Shown here: piece after piece, positions 11,351-21,838 of the stretch
Position numbering within the stretch: the stretch's first letter is position 1
How the letters are laid out: every line of letters begins with the position of its first letter
From: Diadophis punctatus similis
Taxonomy: Eukaryota; Chordata; Lepidosauria; Squamata; Dipsadidae
NCBI GenBank assembly: GCA_023053685.1
Contig: JALIGW010000005.1
Coordinates: 55,733,242-55,797,241 of the forward strand
Length of the DNA stretch: 64,000 nucleotides
Direction: 5' to 3'
Notes under the pieces: model-generated
Database searches by the model: none
What the model saw: the letters and a program-made list of their open reading frames with translations, nothing else
Told to the model about the DNA's origin: nothing
Position numbers and translations under genes: made by a program

Positions 11351-11429
11351 AATGACTCACTTTCTGATTCTTGGCAGATTGTATATCATAACAGAATAAC
11401 ACAGTTGGAAGGGATCTTGGAGGTCTTCT
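11351..11429 (-). mobile_element. CR1 3' end plus shared flanking block
   Basis: The right half (11391-11429) is the minus strand of a CR1 3' terminus, with gttggaagggatcttggagg and a preceding ataacagaataac tail. The left half (11351-11390, with gattcttggcagattgtata) is the reverse complement of 20456-20498, next to another CR1 tail. The unit shared by the two loci therefore extends about 40 bp past the usual CR1 end. Confidence 0.7.
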
Positions 11430-11880
11430 AGTGGGGTGGAAATGGAGATTTTGCAGTATCCTTCTCCTGGAGTGGGGTGGGAATGGAGATTTTGCAATAT
11501 CCTTCCCCCAGGAGTATGGAGGGAATGGGGATTTTGCAGTATCCTTCCCCTGGAGTGGGATGGGAATGGAGATTTTGCAGTATCCTTCCCCTGGAGTGGG
11601 GTGGGAATGGAGATTTTGCAGTATCCTTCCCCTGGAGTGGGATGGGAATGGAGATTTTGCAGTATCCTTCCCCTGGAGTGGGGTGGGAATGGAGATTTTG
11701 CAATATCCTTCCCCCAGGAATGGGGAGGGAATGGGATTTTGCAATATCCTTCCCCTAGGAGTGTGGAGGGAATGGGGATTTTGCAGTATCCTTCCCCTGG
11801 AGTGGGGTGGGAATGGAGATTTTGCAATATCCTTCCCCCAGGAATGGGGAGGGAATGGAAATTTTGCAGTATCCTTGCCC
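11430..11880 (+). repeat. Minisatellite, 41-42 bp unit, 11 copies
   Basis: The word attttgcagtatcc or attttgcaatatcc recurs at 11448, 11489, 11531, 11572, 11613, 11654, 11695, 11736, 11778, 11819 and 11861. The unit is gtggggtgggaatggagatt followed by ttgcagtatccttcccctgg. Two unit types alternate irregularly, one with cccctggagtggg and one with cccccaggaatgg. The same unit occurs once, inverted, inside the MITE at 31290-31491, so the array arose by tandem expansion within a copy of that MITE. The several 90-194 residue frames through it are artefacts. Confidence 0.95.
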
Positions 11881-11942
11881 TGCCATGCCCACCAAGCCAC
11901 GACCACAGAACCGGTAGGGAAAATTTTTGAATTTCACCCCTG
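11881..11942 (+). mobile_element. Right end of a GAACCGG-family MITE
   Basis: The sequence catgcccaccaagccacgac, then agaaccggtaggg, then gaatttcacccctg is the terminal portion of the family that is complete at 31290-31491. The matching left terminus is missing before the minisatellite, so the target duplication cannot be checked. Confidence 0.7.
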
Positions 11943-12976
11943 AGCTAAGCCTTTGGCTATGAAACGGATGTAAAGATCTAGCCTGCTTGAAGATATTAGT
12001 CAGGTGTAGATCAACAGCTAGTCAATTGATAACATAAATATTTGGCCCTTAAAAAGGGAAAGATAGGTTTTAAGAAATAAAGGAATAGGAACAATGCATT
12101 TACAACAGGGAGGCAGGAAAAGGGAAATGAAAATGTATCAATATTGTCAATCCTTTAGCTGAGATTAAAATATTAACCTATTACAATTATAGATTGAATC
12201 CAGTCTTATTTGTTTAAAATACGGGTATTAATGACATTTTTACAAATATGAAATTTAACAAACTAGCCAAAGGCCTTATGTGGTTTTAAATAACTTAACC
12301 TTTTGTTGAGTCTCAGTTTGCACTTGATAACAAATGTTTGTTTTATGGATCAAGTAACATTATAACTGTTAAGTTTTCTTCTATTCCCCACTGCTATTAG
12401 CTTATTATAAAAGTTGTCACTCCTTCATTTACCCTCTACTTCAACTTGGAGGCTATTTCAACTATGTCTATGCTCTGGGCAACCAGTGGGACATAAAATG
12501 TTGTCATTTGTGTCCCCCAGGAGCTGGGGAATGGCACCCCCAGTTGATGAATCACTAAACTGTTTTTAAACAATGTATTCCAAAATACTGATAATTTCTG
12601 CTCATTATTACAACTCTTGCTTTCTGGAAGGGAAGGGAAGAAGACAAATAAATCATGCTATTTCTATTTCTCTTTTAATATTGTAATATGAATAAACCAG
12701 AATTTTTTTTAAAAGGTGCCTGAGAAAATCAAGGGGATCTTAAGCTATAAAGGCATTTGTGCTAAAAAGAGAAGCATGATCATTATCGGAGAAAATCGTT
12801 ATTACTAAGTGGACTGCATGCTGCTATATTTGAGGCAGAAAACTCAGGAGGACATTGATATACCCCCTGTAGGCTCAATTGTTAGAAATAAAATAAGCAG
12901 GAGATGGCAACGCATGCCTTGCTGAGAAGTATGCATTCTTATTCAGAAACACTATAGGTAGACCAAACATTGTAGA
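11943..12976. other. Unassigned AT-rich sequence
   Basis: No repeat family, RNA gene or exon was recognised in this kilobase. Confidence 0.5.
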
Positions 12977-12984
12977 CATTAGAA

Positions 12985-13323
12985 CAGTGGTTCCCAACCT
13001 TTTTGTGATCGAGTACCACTTGGAGGTCCCGTACAGTCGCCGCGTACCACCTGGTTCCAGAGAAACTAAATTCGATCAGATATCATTTTATTTCTATAAT
13101 TGTACCGTTCCTTTTTTGGCCCTGCGCATCCAACAACTGGATTCTCGGGCCGCTGGGACCAGGTGGGTGGCGTGTGGCAACAGTTGTGTTAGGCAGTAAA
13201 CATTTTTGTGAAGTAAAAAATAACTAACTAAAAATTGTTCATGACCCCGAAAGTGTTCGCGGACCACCTGGAAGGCCCTCGCGTACCACTAGTGGTACAC
13301 ATACCACAGGTTGGGAACCACTG
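12985..13323. mobile_element. hAT MITE (TGGTTCCCAACC type), 339 bp
   Basis: The termini are CAGTGGTTCCCAACCTTTTT and CAGGTTGGGAACCACTG. The perfect 8-bp duplication cattagaa stands at 12977-12984 and 13324-13331. The interior includes gtaccacttggaggtcc and a mirrored ggaccacctggaagg near the right end. It has no coding capacity. Confidence 0.9.
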
Positions 13324-13331
13324 CATTAGAA

Positions 13332-13897
13332 GGAGTAAGTAAGAATGAAGATCCTCGTCTATTTGCTCTCTGCTTCCTGATTTTCTGGTTGGCCATACCC
13401 ATTGTTGCAGCCAATTTGTGGGAAGATACTGAATAGCTTTGAAAATTCTTCCCCATGCCCAACATATTAACTAACACTGGTTTACCTTGCTGATCTTCCT
13501 TTCTGCTTCTTTCACCCCAGGATGCTTTCTCAGACTGAATTCTAGGAAAAATGGAATTGAACAAAAAAAAAATGAAATAGATGTGCAGGCATCAATTCAG
13601 TAGCAGCAACAACAGATAGACATTTATTTGACATTTATTTATGTTTCATGTATTGTTTTCGTGTATCAAAATAATGCAAATTACCTTATCACAGCTTGCA
13701 ATCAACTAAAATTAATGATAACAATAATGATAACAATATACTACCAACTTAATCTGGTATGGCATTTTACAGTACTGTATGTGTTTAATAATTGTGTTTG
13801 TCACAGTTATTTTCCATTATATGAAATACAAGGCTGTATAACAAAAACAGTTATTTTACCCTGGTGTACTTTTAAAAAAAAAAAATCTCTGCAGAGC
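13332..13897. other. Unassigned AT-rich sequence
   Basis: It holds short runs of (ATGATAACA)-like words near 13710-13740 and a poly-A run at 13872-13884. No element was recognised. Confidence 0.45.
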
Positions 13898-14124
13898 AAA
13901 TAGCAATAGTGCTTAGACTTATATACCGCCCCATAGTGCTTTGAAGCACTCCCTGGGCAGTTTACAACATTGGCATAAGGCCCCCAATACTCTGGATCCT
14001 TATTTTACCAACCTCAGCAAGATGGAAGGCTGAGTCATCCTTGAGCCGGTCAGGATCGAACTCCTGGCTGTGAGCAGAGTTTGCCTGCAATACTGCATTC
14101 TAACCACTGTGCCACCACAGTGTT
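13898..14124 (-). repeat. tRNA-derived SINE (family A), diverged
   Basis: The minus strand carries gtggcacagtggttagaatg at its head and ggcggtatataagtctaag at its 3' end, with a tail of agcaatagc type words on the left. The body has more substitutions than the copies at 19224 and 20717, so it is an older insertion. Confidence 0.8.
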
Positions 14125-14341
14125 CCCAGGTAGTATCAGTCCTATTAGTTTAAAAACATGAAACAGTGGTGTATGTATTCTTCCTTAACAGATTTGTTTT
14201 AATGTGTCAGAAAAGAGTTTTAAGAAATGGAAAGGAACCTAGGAGGACAATATATGGAAGTCAGAATCATCTGAACTTGCAAAAATCAGACTGATACTTA
14301 TCTGGAAACATATTCAGAGTATGTTCTCACATGCTCTGTAG

Positions 14342-14510
14342 CAGAAGACCCCAACCCCTCCCTCAGCCTATTAGGAACCAGGCCGCACAGTTGAGTGATG
14401 GGCCAGTGAATGAAACTGAAACCCTGGTTTGTGGAAAAATTGTCTTCCACGAAACCAGTCCCTGAAAGGGGCAGTCCCTGGCCCCAGGCCCAGCAGGTTG
14501 GGGCCTGCTG
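14342..14510. mobile_element. hAT-Charlie-type MITE relic
   Basis: The left end cagaagaccccaacccc and the right end ggttggggcctgctg are degraded forms of CAGGGGTCCCCAACC inverted repeats. The interior has caggccgcacag and ccacgaaaccagtccctg, typical of this widespread group. Flanks ctctgtag and ctgtatag agree at 6 of 8 positions, consistent with an old hAT target duplication. Confidence 0.65.
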
Positions 14511-14789
14511 CTGTATAGCCCTTTTACGCTGACATTTGTTCACGCATAACTTTTTTACCTGTCGTTGCTGCTACTGCCATTTTATTTATTATTGATATAC
14601 TCAAGCGTGTTACATGCCAGAATAGGACTGATATATTCTGGTTGGCTTTCAGCAAAAGCTAGAGATTCAAAATGACAGCAGAAGCAGAAATGTTCAGAAT
14701 GAAAAAGCCCCTTGTTAGAACACCACCAAATCAAACAAGCATGAGGTAGAGAATTGAAATCAGAAGAAAAAGCTGGCTTCCCCTCTCCC

Positions 14790-14791
<2 letters not shown>

Positions 14792-14853
<62 letters not shown>
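14792..14853 (+). repeat. Dinucleotide microsatellite (CA)n
   Basis: About 62 bp of pure CA repeat, preceded by ccctctccccta and followed by ccccacaaa. Confidence 0.97.
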
Positions 14854-14855
<2 letters not shown>

Positions 14856-15124
14856 CACAAAAATATACTCCTGATCAGCCCTAGGAAAAGAAACATATAG
14901 TTCTCTGGCACTGAAAGAACTTTGGGTCAAGTATGAGGGGCTATATGTGAATACTGTAAAGAAAGAAATATTTCAAAATATTAGACAATTTCTGGGAACG
15001 CTCTTCATGGCTACACATGGAAGAACCAAACATTTTCTTATACCTCCTGAGTGATCTTGGGCTTTGCATTTTAAGAAAAAGGACAATATGCCTTTTTGTT
15101 TTGTTTTTTTAATTACTGTTTTTA

Positions 15125-15300
15125 TGGTTGTTGTTGTGCCTTTGAGTCAGTGTTGACCTTTGGAGACTCCTGGAGACTCCTGGAGAATTCCTCTGCAATT
15201 TTACCGGTAAGATTTTGGAAGTGGTTTGTCTGTTTCCTAGGGCTGAATGAGACAGACTGGCCCAAGGCCACCCAGATACATACAAATTGGTTAGTAACCA
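15125..15300 (-). repeat. tRNA-derived SINE (family B), 5'-truncated
   Basis: The minus strand contains ccctaggaaac, then acaaaccacttcc, then gtctccaggagtc and a gtcaacactgactcaaaggc terminus followed by acaacaacaac. This is the 3' half of the same family as 28391-28575 and 46918-47390. The repeated ctggagactc at 15167-15185 is a small local duplication. Confidence 0.6.
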
Positions 15301-15350
15301 CAGTTGGGACTGGCAACTAAGTCATTAAACAAAGGAGTTGCTAAGTGAAA
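15300..15350 (-). mobile_element. Fragment of a foldback MITE
   Basis: The words ggcaactaagtcattaaac and gttgctaagtgaaacc resemble the internal aagtgac/cattaa periodicity of the palindromic element at 40718-41217. It is short, and the call is uncertain. Confidence 0.3.
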
Positions 15351-15488
15351 CCAAACTGTTCTAATTATCTTATTTCAGCTTTCCTTTATTTTATAGACAG
15401 TCATAAATATGAGGATTGGTTGCTCAGTTACTTTTTCATCCTCATTCTATATATGAAAGATTTCTTTCAGGGGCATAGATATTATATA

Positions 15489-15508
15489 TCTATATATCTA
15501 TCTATCTA

Positions 15509-15565
<57 letters not shown>

Positions 15566-15630
15566 ATGTGTGTGTACACACACACACACACACACATGGA
15601 TAATGTATGTATATATATGTGTGTGTGTGG
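15489..15630 (+). repeat. Compound microsatellite (ATCT)n(TG)n(CA)n
   Basis: A short ATCT run (15489-15511) is followed by about 64 bp of TG repeat and, after gcatgtgtgtgta, about 22 bp of CA repeat. A small second TG run lies at 15619-15628. The TG and CA blocks are inverted relative to each other and can form a hairpin. Confidence 0.95.
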
Positions 15631-16050
15631 AGAGATTGAGAGAGAGATGAGTGTGTATATGCATAACGTATCTATTTTTAACATAGATAAATAGAGTTGA
15701 TAGGAACATATTAATATAAATATCTATATCTATTATGTTCTGTTATGTATAATTAATAATTATAGTCTAAGAGTTTTTTATATAAAGAACCAATTAGTCT
15801 AGCATTTCACATAATTTCTATCTGGATCATTTTTTAAGGGAAGGCAAATAATCATTATAAGGTTTGTTTGTAAATAGAAGGGTGTATTCAGTTCAGTTTT
15901 AATGGCTTGCACATGGAGACAAAGGATATGAAAGTAATTTGTGACCGATGGCATACAGAGTTTTCAAAAATTTAGTTCTTTTCATTGAATTCCTTTCCAG
16001 TTTATGGTAGGGAGTCCTTTTGGGCAGCTGAAGTTCTCCCTAAACCCCAT
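15631..16050. other. Unassigned AT-rich sequence
   Basis: Nothing was recognised except short GA words near 15631-15650. Confidence 0.45.
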
Positions 16051-16054
16051 AACA

Positions 16055-16141
<87 letters not shown>
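16051..16141 (+). repeat. Compound microsatellite (AC)n(AG)n
   Basis: About 21 bp of AC repeat passes into about 70 bp of AG repeat, ending at gactgactt. The serine-leucine frame on the minus strand is an artefact. Confidence 0.97.
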
Positions 16142-16143
<2 letters not shown>

Positions 16144-16632
16144 ACTTAGATTCACACATGCACGAACAGGCACATAATATCTGTCATGTACCCTTTTTTC
16201 ATTCCCATAGCTGGACAAAACATTTGACATTTAACCCAATAGGAAAAAGAAATATGCAAAGATGGAGGATATGGAAGTTTGCAAAAGAATAAGGCCTTTC
16301 ATGAAACTCATTTCCTCTTTGGAATGTAAAAATACTATATTTACTTTGGTTACAAAATATGCAATGAATTATTTATAGGATCAGATTTGATTATGATTGA
16401 ATTTTCCTCTCATAGAAGTTATTTCCTTTTCTGATTAAGTGTTCTTTTCTTAAAATGCATAATAAATGGAACTAATATTGAATTTGAAAACAACTTTTAA
16501 TCTTTCTTTCTATTTACATGGAGAGATCATTGAAATTGTTCTTCCATGTTCCTCCGGAGACTATTGGAGTTGGGCAACTAATGTTTTCTCTATGTATTAT
16601 TATGTGTTTATATTTTTACAGATAGTTCAATG

Positions 16633-16728
16633 GAATGAATGAATGAATGAATGAATGAATGAAGGAAGGAAGGAAGGAAGGAAGGAAGGAAGGAAGGAAG
16701 GAAGGAAGGAAGGAAGGAAGGAAGGAAG
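16633..16728 (+). repeat. Compound microsatellite (GAAT)n(GGAA)n
   Basis: About 30 bp of GAAT repeat grades into about 66 bp of GGAA repeat through a single-base change, which suggests one array evolved from the other. Confidence 0.97.
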
Positions 16729-17700
16729 ACTATTTTACTACTATTTTAATAAGAAATAAAGAAATAGCACTCACTTGTTATCCTATATAGCTGAATATAG
16801 CACCAAGTTTTTTAGGCAGGCAATATTGTGTTTTATTCATACTGCACTATGTTTTATTCCCAGTGATACTTTTCAATTTATGGCATTGATGCAGTTTACT
16901 TTTTTGCTCAGTATGCAATGCCTAAAGGTTCCAGTGGAGGTATCCGATTGGAAGTGGTTCTAACAAACATATTTGATTTCCTATCATCAAGCATGTAGAG
17001 TACATCAGAGTACAGTACTTCACGTACTGTGTAACATGCATAGGCATCTGCTTTTGAAAGAAGGACATCATGAAGCACTACAATTCTCTAAGCAGTTAAG
17101 ATCTACTCTTGCTTTAATTCTTTATAAATATTCTGCTGATTGACTGATCATAAGTAGCAAACCTGAAAATTACTAACACTCCTGTTTTATAGGAACTTAC
17201 AAAGTGAGTACTTGGCTGCACTCCTGTGCTGAAGCTGCATATTTGTAAATAAGTGTGTAAATAAAATAATATCTTCTGAAAAACATTAGAGGAGGCAACC
17301 ATATGATCCTGTGGAAAATGTCCTTGGATTTTCAGAGAAGGGTGCTCCATATCTGGTGATCGCTGTAATGTTGGACTACAAGTATTCTCAGGCTGAGCCA
17401 ACAGCTTAGCTGATTAGAATGCCAAGAAAAGGGTTTTTTTTTCATAAACCCGTGGTTATGAAATCTACCAGCTGAACTTCTTCCAACTGCTTTTTGTCAG
17501 TCCCAGAATATGATTATGAGCACAGAATGCAGGGAACAGAAAATCATATATACATTATCTTGAAGGAAATGCATGATATCAATACTTCAATTACAATTAC
17601 CGATAATCCTTTCTCTATGCAATTTTTTATTGAATTTACAAGCATGGATACTTTCCATGATTTTCTCAGCCCAGGGTAAGCAACTGCGAGCTGCTTGCAG
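16729..17700. other. Unassigned AT-rich sequence
   Basis: Several open frames of 60-95 codons exist, but none shows recognised protein motifs or splice context. No repeat family was recognised. Confidence 0.45.
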
Positions 17701-17708
17701 GTCATAAA

Positions 17709-17945
17709 TGCTGTATAGCAGGTCGAGGTGGGTGCAGTCATAGAAGCGAGTTCCGAGCGTGAGGTAAGTATAACTCTTTATTCAGAACTAGTCAACTACA
17801 AAGCGGAATACACATACTGGAACTGAGGTAACCTTCTGCCTGACAGCCAGCTTTTATAGTCGGCTGTCAAAACGCTCAACCAATCAACAGTTACGAACCT
17901 TCCCGCTTCCTAGAGCGGCCCCTAGTGGCCTTCCGGCACACTACA
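17709..17945 (-). mobile_element. Solo LTR, 237 bp, with 5-bp target duplication
   Basis: The segment runs TG...CA and is flanked by identical ataaa words (17704-17708 and 17946-17950). On the minus strand it has a CCAAT-like gattggttgagcg, a TATA-like actataaaagctggc about 40 bp downstream, and gaataaag as poly(A) signal about 75 bp further, in the correct U3-R-U5 order. No second LTR or internal coding sequence lies nearby, so recombination between LTRs probably left this one. The 5-bp duplication suits Ty3/Gypsy-like or several endogenous retrovirus groups, and I cannot choose between them. Confidence 0.8.
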
Positions 17946-17950
17946 ATAAA

Positions 17951-19062
17951 CATCTTAATGATACTCTTCAACATTAAAAGTATTTTAGAAAGATTTCCGG
18001 GCAAGTCACTGAAAATCAATGGCATTATCACTTGCATTTCTAAATAAGAAAGAGAAAGAAAAGCCCTTTACTGAGTTAGACTTTTGTTAAAGTAAACCCA
18101 TTAGAATATCCCAGAATACTGCAAAGGTGAACCAGCCACATCATGGAGTCCTGATCCTATCTGATTGGAGGTGAACCACAGCACTATTCCTGCCACCCAA
18201 TGATCTATCAGATGCCATTGGGAAGCCCACAATTAAATCAAGAACATATTTCTTCAAATATAAACTTTTTATATTGGAAATATTGCCATACGCTAAATAA
18301 ATAAATAAATAAATGAATGAATGAATTGGTAATATTATGTGGGATCTTGGCTATCTCACAGACAAGATTAGAGACACAGAGGCATTCAGAAAATTCCTAG
18401 CTGTCCTAGATCATCTATGAGCTGATACATTTGTTTTTGAAATAAAGTACATAATAGAAACAGTGAGTAAACTGTTAGAAAAGGTTTTTTTTTTCAAGTC
18501 TACGGATGATGCTGTCAATGAACAGAGCAAGGGTATCTATAGGAGGAGGTTAAAAAAAGTAAAGAGAGCAGTTGTGACTGAGTTATCAAAGATCCTCCCT
18601 CCCTTTTTATAGGAGTCATGAGCAACTGCATCACATTCAAACAGGGGCAGACTTTGGTGATGCAGTCACAACTGCACTCTAGTCTTTTTGGAAACATCCA
18701 TATATACGCACGTTCTGCAGACTTCCCTGGGCAGAGTTACCACAGACATGGAAAATCAAGAAGAGAGGCAGCTATAGAGCAGGAAAGGATCATGAAGTAT
18801 GTAACAGACTGACTCAGTTTCCAAAAGTGGCTGGGAGGGAGATGAATATTGTGCTGCTTGGCAAAGGAACCCAAGGAGCCCTGAGGAAGAAAGCCATGTA
18901 CTGAGCAACAGGATGGAGAGCAACAGGTATCAGAGGTTCAGAAGGTTAAGTTAGAAATCAACTGTAAGCTTCCAGCTCTTTCTCCTCAGCCAGTTCAATG
19001 CTTTTATGCTAGGGAGTCAAAAGACAAGACTCACTAAGAAGGGTATTAGCATAACATAATCT
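17951..19062. other. Unassigned sequence
   Basis: It includes a short (AAAT)n(GAAT)n tract at 18294-18327. A stretch at 18140-18240 (catcatggagtcctgatcct) resembles an old dispersed repeat that I cannot name. No exon was recognised. Confidence 0.4.
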
Positions 19063-19482
19063 GCAATTTGTTGTTGTTATTGTTGTTGTTGTTCAGTCAC
19101 TAAGTTGTGTTGACTCTTTGCAACCCTATGGAGCATTGCATGCCACCACCACCACTCGGCCTCCACTGTCTCCCAAAGTTTGCCCAAATTCATATCTGTT
19201 GTGTCAATGACACTATCTAACCATCTCAGGTGGCGCAGTGGTTAAATGCAGCACTGCAGGCTACTGCTAGTTCAGCAGTTCAGCTGTTTAAATCTCACCC
19301 GCTCAAGGTTGACTCAGCCTTCCATCCTTCCGAGGTGGGTAAAATGAGGACCCAGATTGTTGGGGGCAATATGCTGAACTCTGTAAACTGCTTAGAGAGG
19401 GCTGTAAAGCACTATAAAGCGGTATATAAGTCTAAGTGCTATTGCTATCTTCTGCCGTCCCTTCTCCTTTTGCCTTCAATAA
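19063..19482 (-). mobile_element. Bov-B LINE 3' end, interrupted by a SINE
   Basis: From 19063, gttgttgttcagtcactaag, then gttgactctttgcaacccta, then cccaaagtttgcccaaattc match the minus strand of the Bov-B terminus. The match stops at 19223 and resumes at 19450 with tctgccgtcccttctccttt, the next expected Bov-B words. The 226 bp between are a family A SINE. The (TTG)n on the left is the Bov-B tail. Confidence 0.75.
19224..19449 (+). repeat. tRNA-derived SINE (family A) inside Bov-B
   Basis: It opens ctcaggtggcgcagtgg and carries a B-box-like gtttaaatctcac, the gactcagccttccatccttc core, and the 3' end gcggtatataagtctaagtg with a ctattgctat tail. Its position within a Bov-B match shows that it inserted after the Bov-B copy. 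Confidence 0.88.
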
Positions 19483-19611
19483 TCGGAAAATAGACTGGGA
19501 ATTATGGGAAATGGTAGAAAGTGTAAGCTCTGTGTGGCTGAAACCTGACAAAATATTTAAAAGAGGCTTGGAAAATGCATGTAGGCAAAAACGGTTAAGT
19601 TAGGCTTAAGT

Positions 19612-19990
19612 ACCAAAGCAACAAAGCAACTAAGATAATTAGGGGACTGGAAGCTAAAACATATAAAGAATGGTTGCAGGAATTGGGTATGTCTAATTTA
19701 ATGAAAAGAAGGACTAGGGGTGATGTGATAGCAGAGTTCCAATATCTAAAGGGCTACCACAAAGAAGAGGGGGTCGACTTATTCTCCAAAGTACCTGAAA
19801 GCAGGACAATGAATAAACTAATAAACTAATCAAGGAGGGAAGCAACCTAGAACTAAGGAGAAATTTCCTGACAGTTAGAACAATTGAGCAGTGGAGAGAC
19901 TTGCCTACAGAAGCTGTGGGGGTTCCAACACTGGTAGTTTTTAAGAAGAGATTGAACAATCATTTATCTGAAATGATATAGGGTTTCCTG
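19612..19990 (+). pseudogene. CR1 ORF2 C-terminus, first tandem unit
   Basis: It carries the same conserved stretch as 7560-7915 (aggggactggaagctaaaac through cctgacagttagaacaattg) but with several frame-breaking changes, including an insertion around aataaactaataaactaatc at 19811-19830. It ends abruptly at gggtttcctg, where the second unit starts without the CR1 3' UTR. Confidence 0.8.
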
Positions 19991-20453
19991 ACACAATGTA
20001 AAAAAGATGTTGAGATTCTAGAAAGAGTGCAGAGAAGAGCAACAAAGATGATTTAGGGGACTGGAAGGTAAAACATATAAAGAATGGTTGTTGGAACTGG
20101 GTATGTCTAGTTTAATAAAAAGAGTGACATGATAGCAGTGTTCCAATATATAAGGGGTTGCCATAAAGAACAGGGGGTCAACTTATTCTCCAAAGCACCA
20201 GAAGGCAGGACAAGATGCAATGGATGGAAACTAATGAAGGAGAGAAATAACCTAGACCTGAGGAGAAATTTCCTGACAGTTGGATCAATTAATCAGTGGA
20301 ACAACTTGCCTCCAGAAGTTGTGGATGCTCCAACACTGGAAGTTTTAAAGAAGAGATTGAACAATCATTTATCTGAAATGATATAGGGTTTCCTGCTAAG
20401 CAGGGGGTTGGACTAGAAGACCTCCAAGATCCCTTCCAACTCTGTTATTCTGT
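19991..20453 (+). pseudogene. CR1 ORF2 C-terminus and 3' UTR, second tandem unit
   Basis: It restarts at acacaatgtaaaaaagatgt, upstream of where the first unit begins. It then runs through EQGVNLFSKAPEGRTRCNGW and NQWNNLPPEVVDAPTLEVLK to a TAG near 20384, followed by the complete CR1 3' UTR and the tail ctctgttattctgtta. An 8-base tail word (ATTCTGTT) is typical for CR1. The copy has one internal deletion at 20120. Confidence 0.85.
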
Positions 20454-20605
20454 TATGATATACAATCTGCCAAGAATCAGAAACTGAGTCATTGGTTTTT
20501 AAGAAGAAACTTGACAATCATTTGTCTGAAATGCTATAGGGTTTCCTGCTTGATCAGGGTGTTGGACTAGAAGTTCTCTCTTCCGACTTTGTTATTCTGT
20601 TATCC
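20454..20605 (+). mobile_element. CR1 3' end, third tandem unit
   Basis: After a 40-bp block (20456-20498) shared inverted with 11351-11390, another short CR1 terminus follows. It reads tttttaagaagaaacttgac, then gctatagggtttcctgcttg, then gactttgttattctgttatc. The unit duplicates only the last codons and the 3' UTR. Confidence 0.7.
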
Positions 20606-20716
20606 ACATTCATGCAAACCTAGAAGAGAGAAGGACATTGTACTTGAACACACCCGGCACAAATTTTTGACTGCAGTATCCCATGCATAGTAACAAATTT
20701 CATTTGTTCATTTGAG

Positions 20717-20957
20717 GAGCTGAGATAGCGCAGTGGTTAAAAGCAGCATTGCGACCTTCAGCTGATTGCTAGTTCAGCAGTCCAGCTGTTCGAATCTCAC
20801 TAGGCTCAAGGTTGACTCAGCCTTCCATCCTTCCAAGGTCGGTAAAATGAAGACCCAGATTGTTGGGGGCAATATGCTGAACTCTGTAAACCGCTTAGAG
20901 AGGGCTGGAAAGCACTATGAAGCGGTATATAAGTAAAGTGCTATTGCTATTGCTATT
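20717..20957 (+). repeat. tRNA-derived SINE (family A), full length
   Basis: The head gagctgagatagcgcagtgg, a B-box-like tgttcgaatctcac close to the RNA polymerase III consensus, the core, and a (TATTGC)-type tail ending tattgctattgctatt are all intact. It is the best preserved copy in the window and a good reference for the family. Confidence 0.9.
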
Positions 20958-21703
20958 TAAATTGGTGTCTGACTTGGTTATAATCCTATCCATCCTTCAA
21001 CAATTTTTTTACAACAAAATGCTAGACTGTGCTTTTGGTCTGACTCTGACTAACATCTGATATTATAAACTTTCATCTGATACACCCACGCAACATTTTC
21101 AAAATAATACTTGGGAAACTGCTTAGCTGCGGCTCAGCTTTTTATATGCTATATAATAAATATTTTATTTTACATTTCATCATGTCTGGATCCTAATGTT
21201 TTCCCCCTCCTTTCAACACTGCCTTCCAATGTTTAAAAGAATATGAAAGCAATATCATGGCCTAATTTTATGAGCTTCAAAATTCTATAGAGGACTTATC
21301 CTTAAATATGAGATTCAAGTGAATTTAAGAATTACTTCAGTTCTACCATGAAAAATCAAATTTATTGTTACAGGAAACATAAATGAATGGGAGCATACAT
21401 TCTCAATTGGACATAATCTGCCAGCCTTCATTTTCATGATTCACGATGGTATAACTCATCAGGTATTTGAAATAAATTGTTTTTTAATGATGTGTTACAG
21501 TGCTTATCACATCAACATAGGAAAAAAGGAAGAACAAGGATGCTATCAGGGCCTACTTCATGATGGTGGTGGTGGCAGCGGCGATGGTAGTGGTGGGGCG
21601 ACGTGTCAATAATTCTTTGTCCTTAATGCATCTGCAGATAGCTGCCCTGTTTCAGGTGACCCAGTCCCTCCTGGGTGGGAATGGTTTTGAGGTTCACCTA
21701 GAG

Positions 21704-21838
21704 CAGGGGTAGGCAAAGTTGGCTCTTCTATGACTCGTGGACTTCAACTCCCAGACTTTCTGAGCCAATTATGCTAGCTCAGGAATTCTGGGAGTTGAAG
21801 TCCATGAGTCATAGAAGAGCCAACTTTGCCTACCCCTG
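21704..21838. mobile_element. Near-perfect palindromic hAT MITE, 135 bp
   Basis: The termini are CAGGGGTAGGCAAAGTTGGC and its complement. The perfect 8-bp duplication acctagag stands at 21696-21703 and 21839-21846. The two arms of about 59 bp differ at only about four positions around a short loop, so a transcript would fold into one long hairpin. Confidence 0.92.

Noticed and set aside
11322..11943. Six overlapping frames of 60-194 codons with periodic residues
   Set aside because: A 41-bp unit without internal stops keeps several frames open. The source is a MITE-derived minisatellite.
14582..14911. Cys-Val repeat protein on the minus strand
   Set aside because: CA microsatellite translation.
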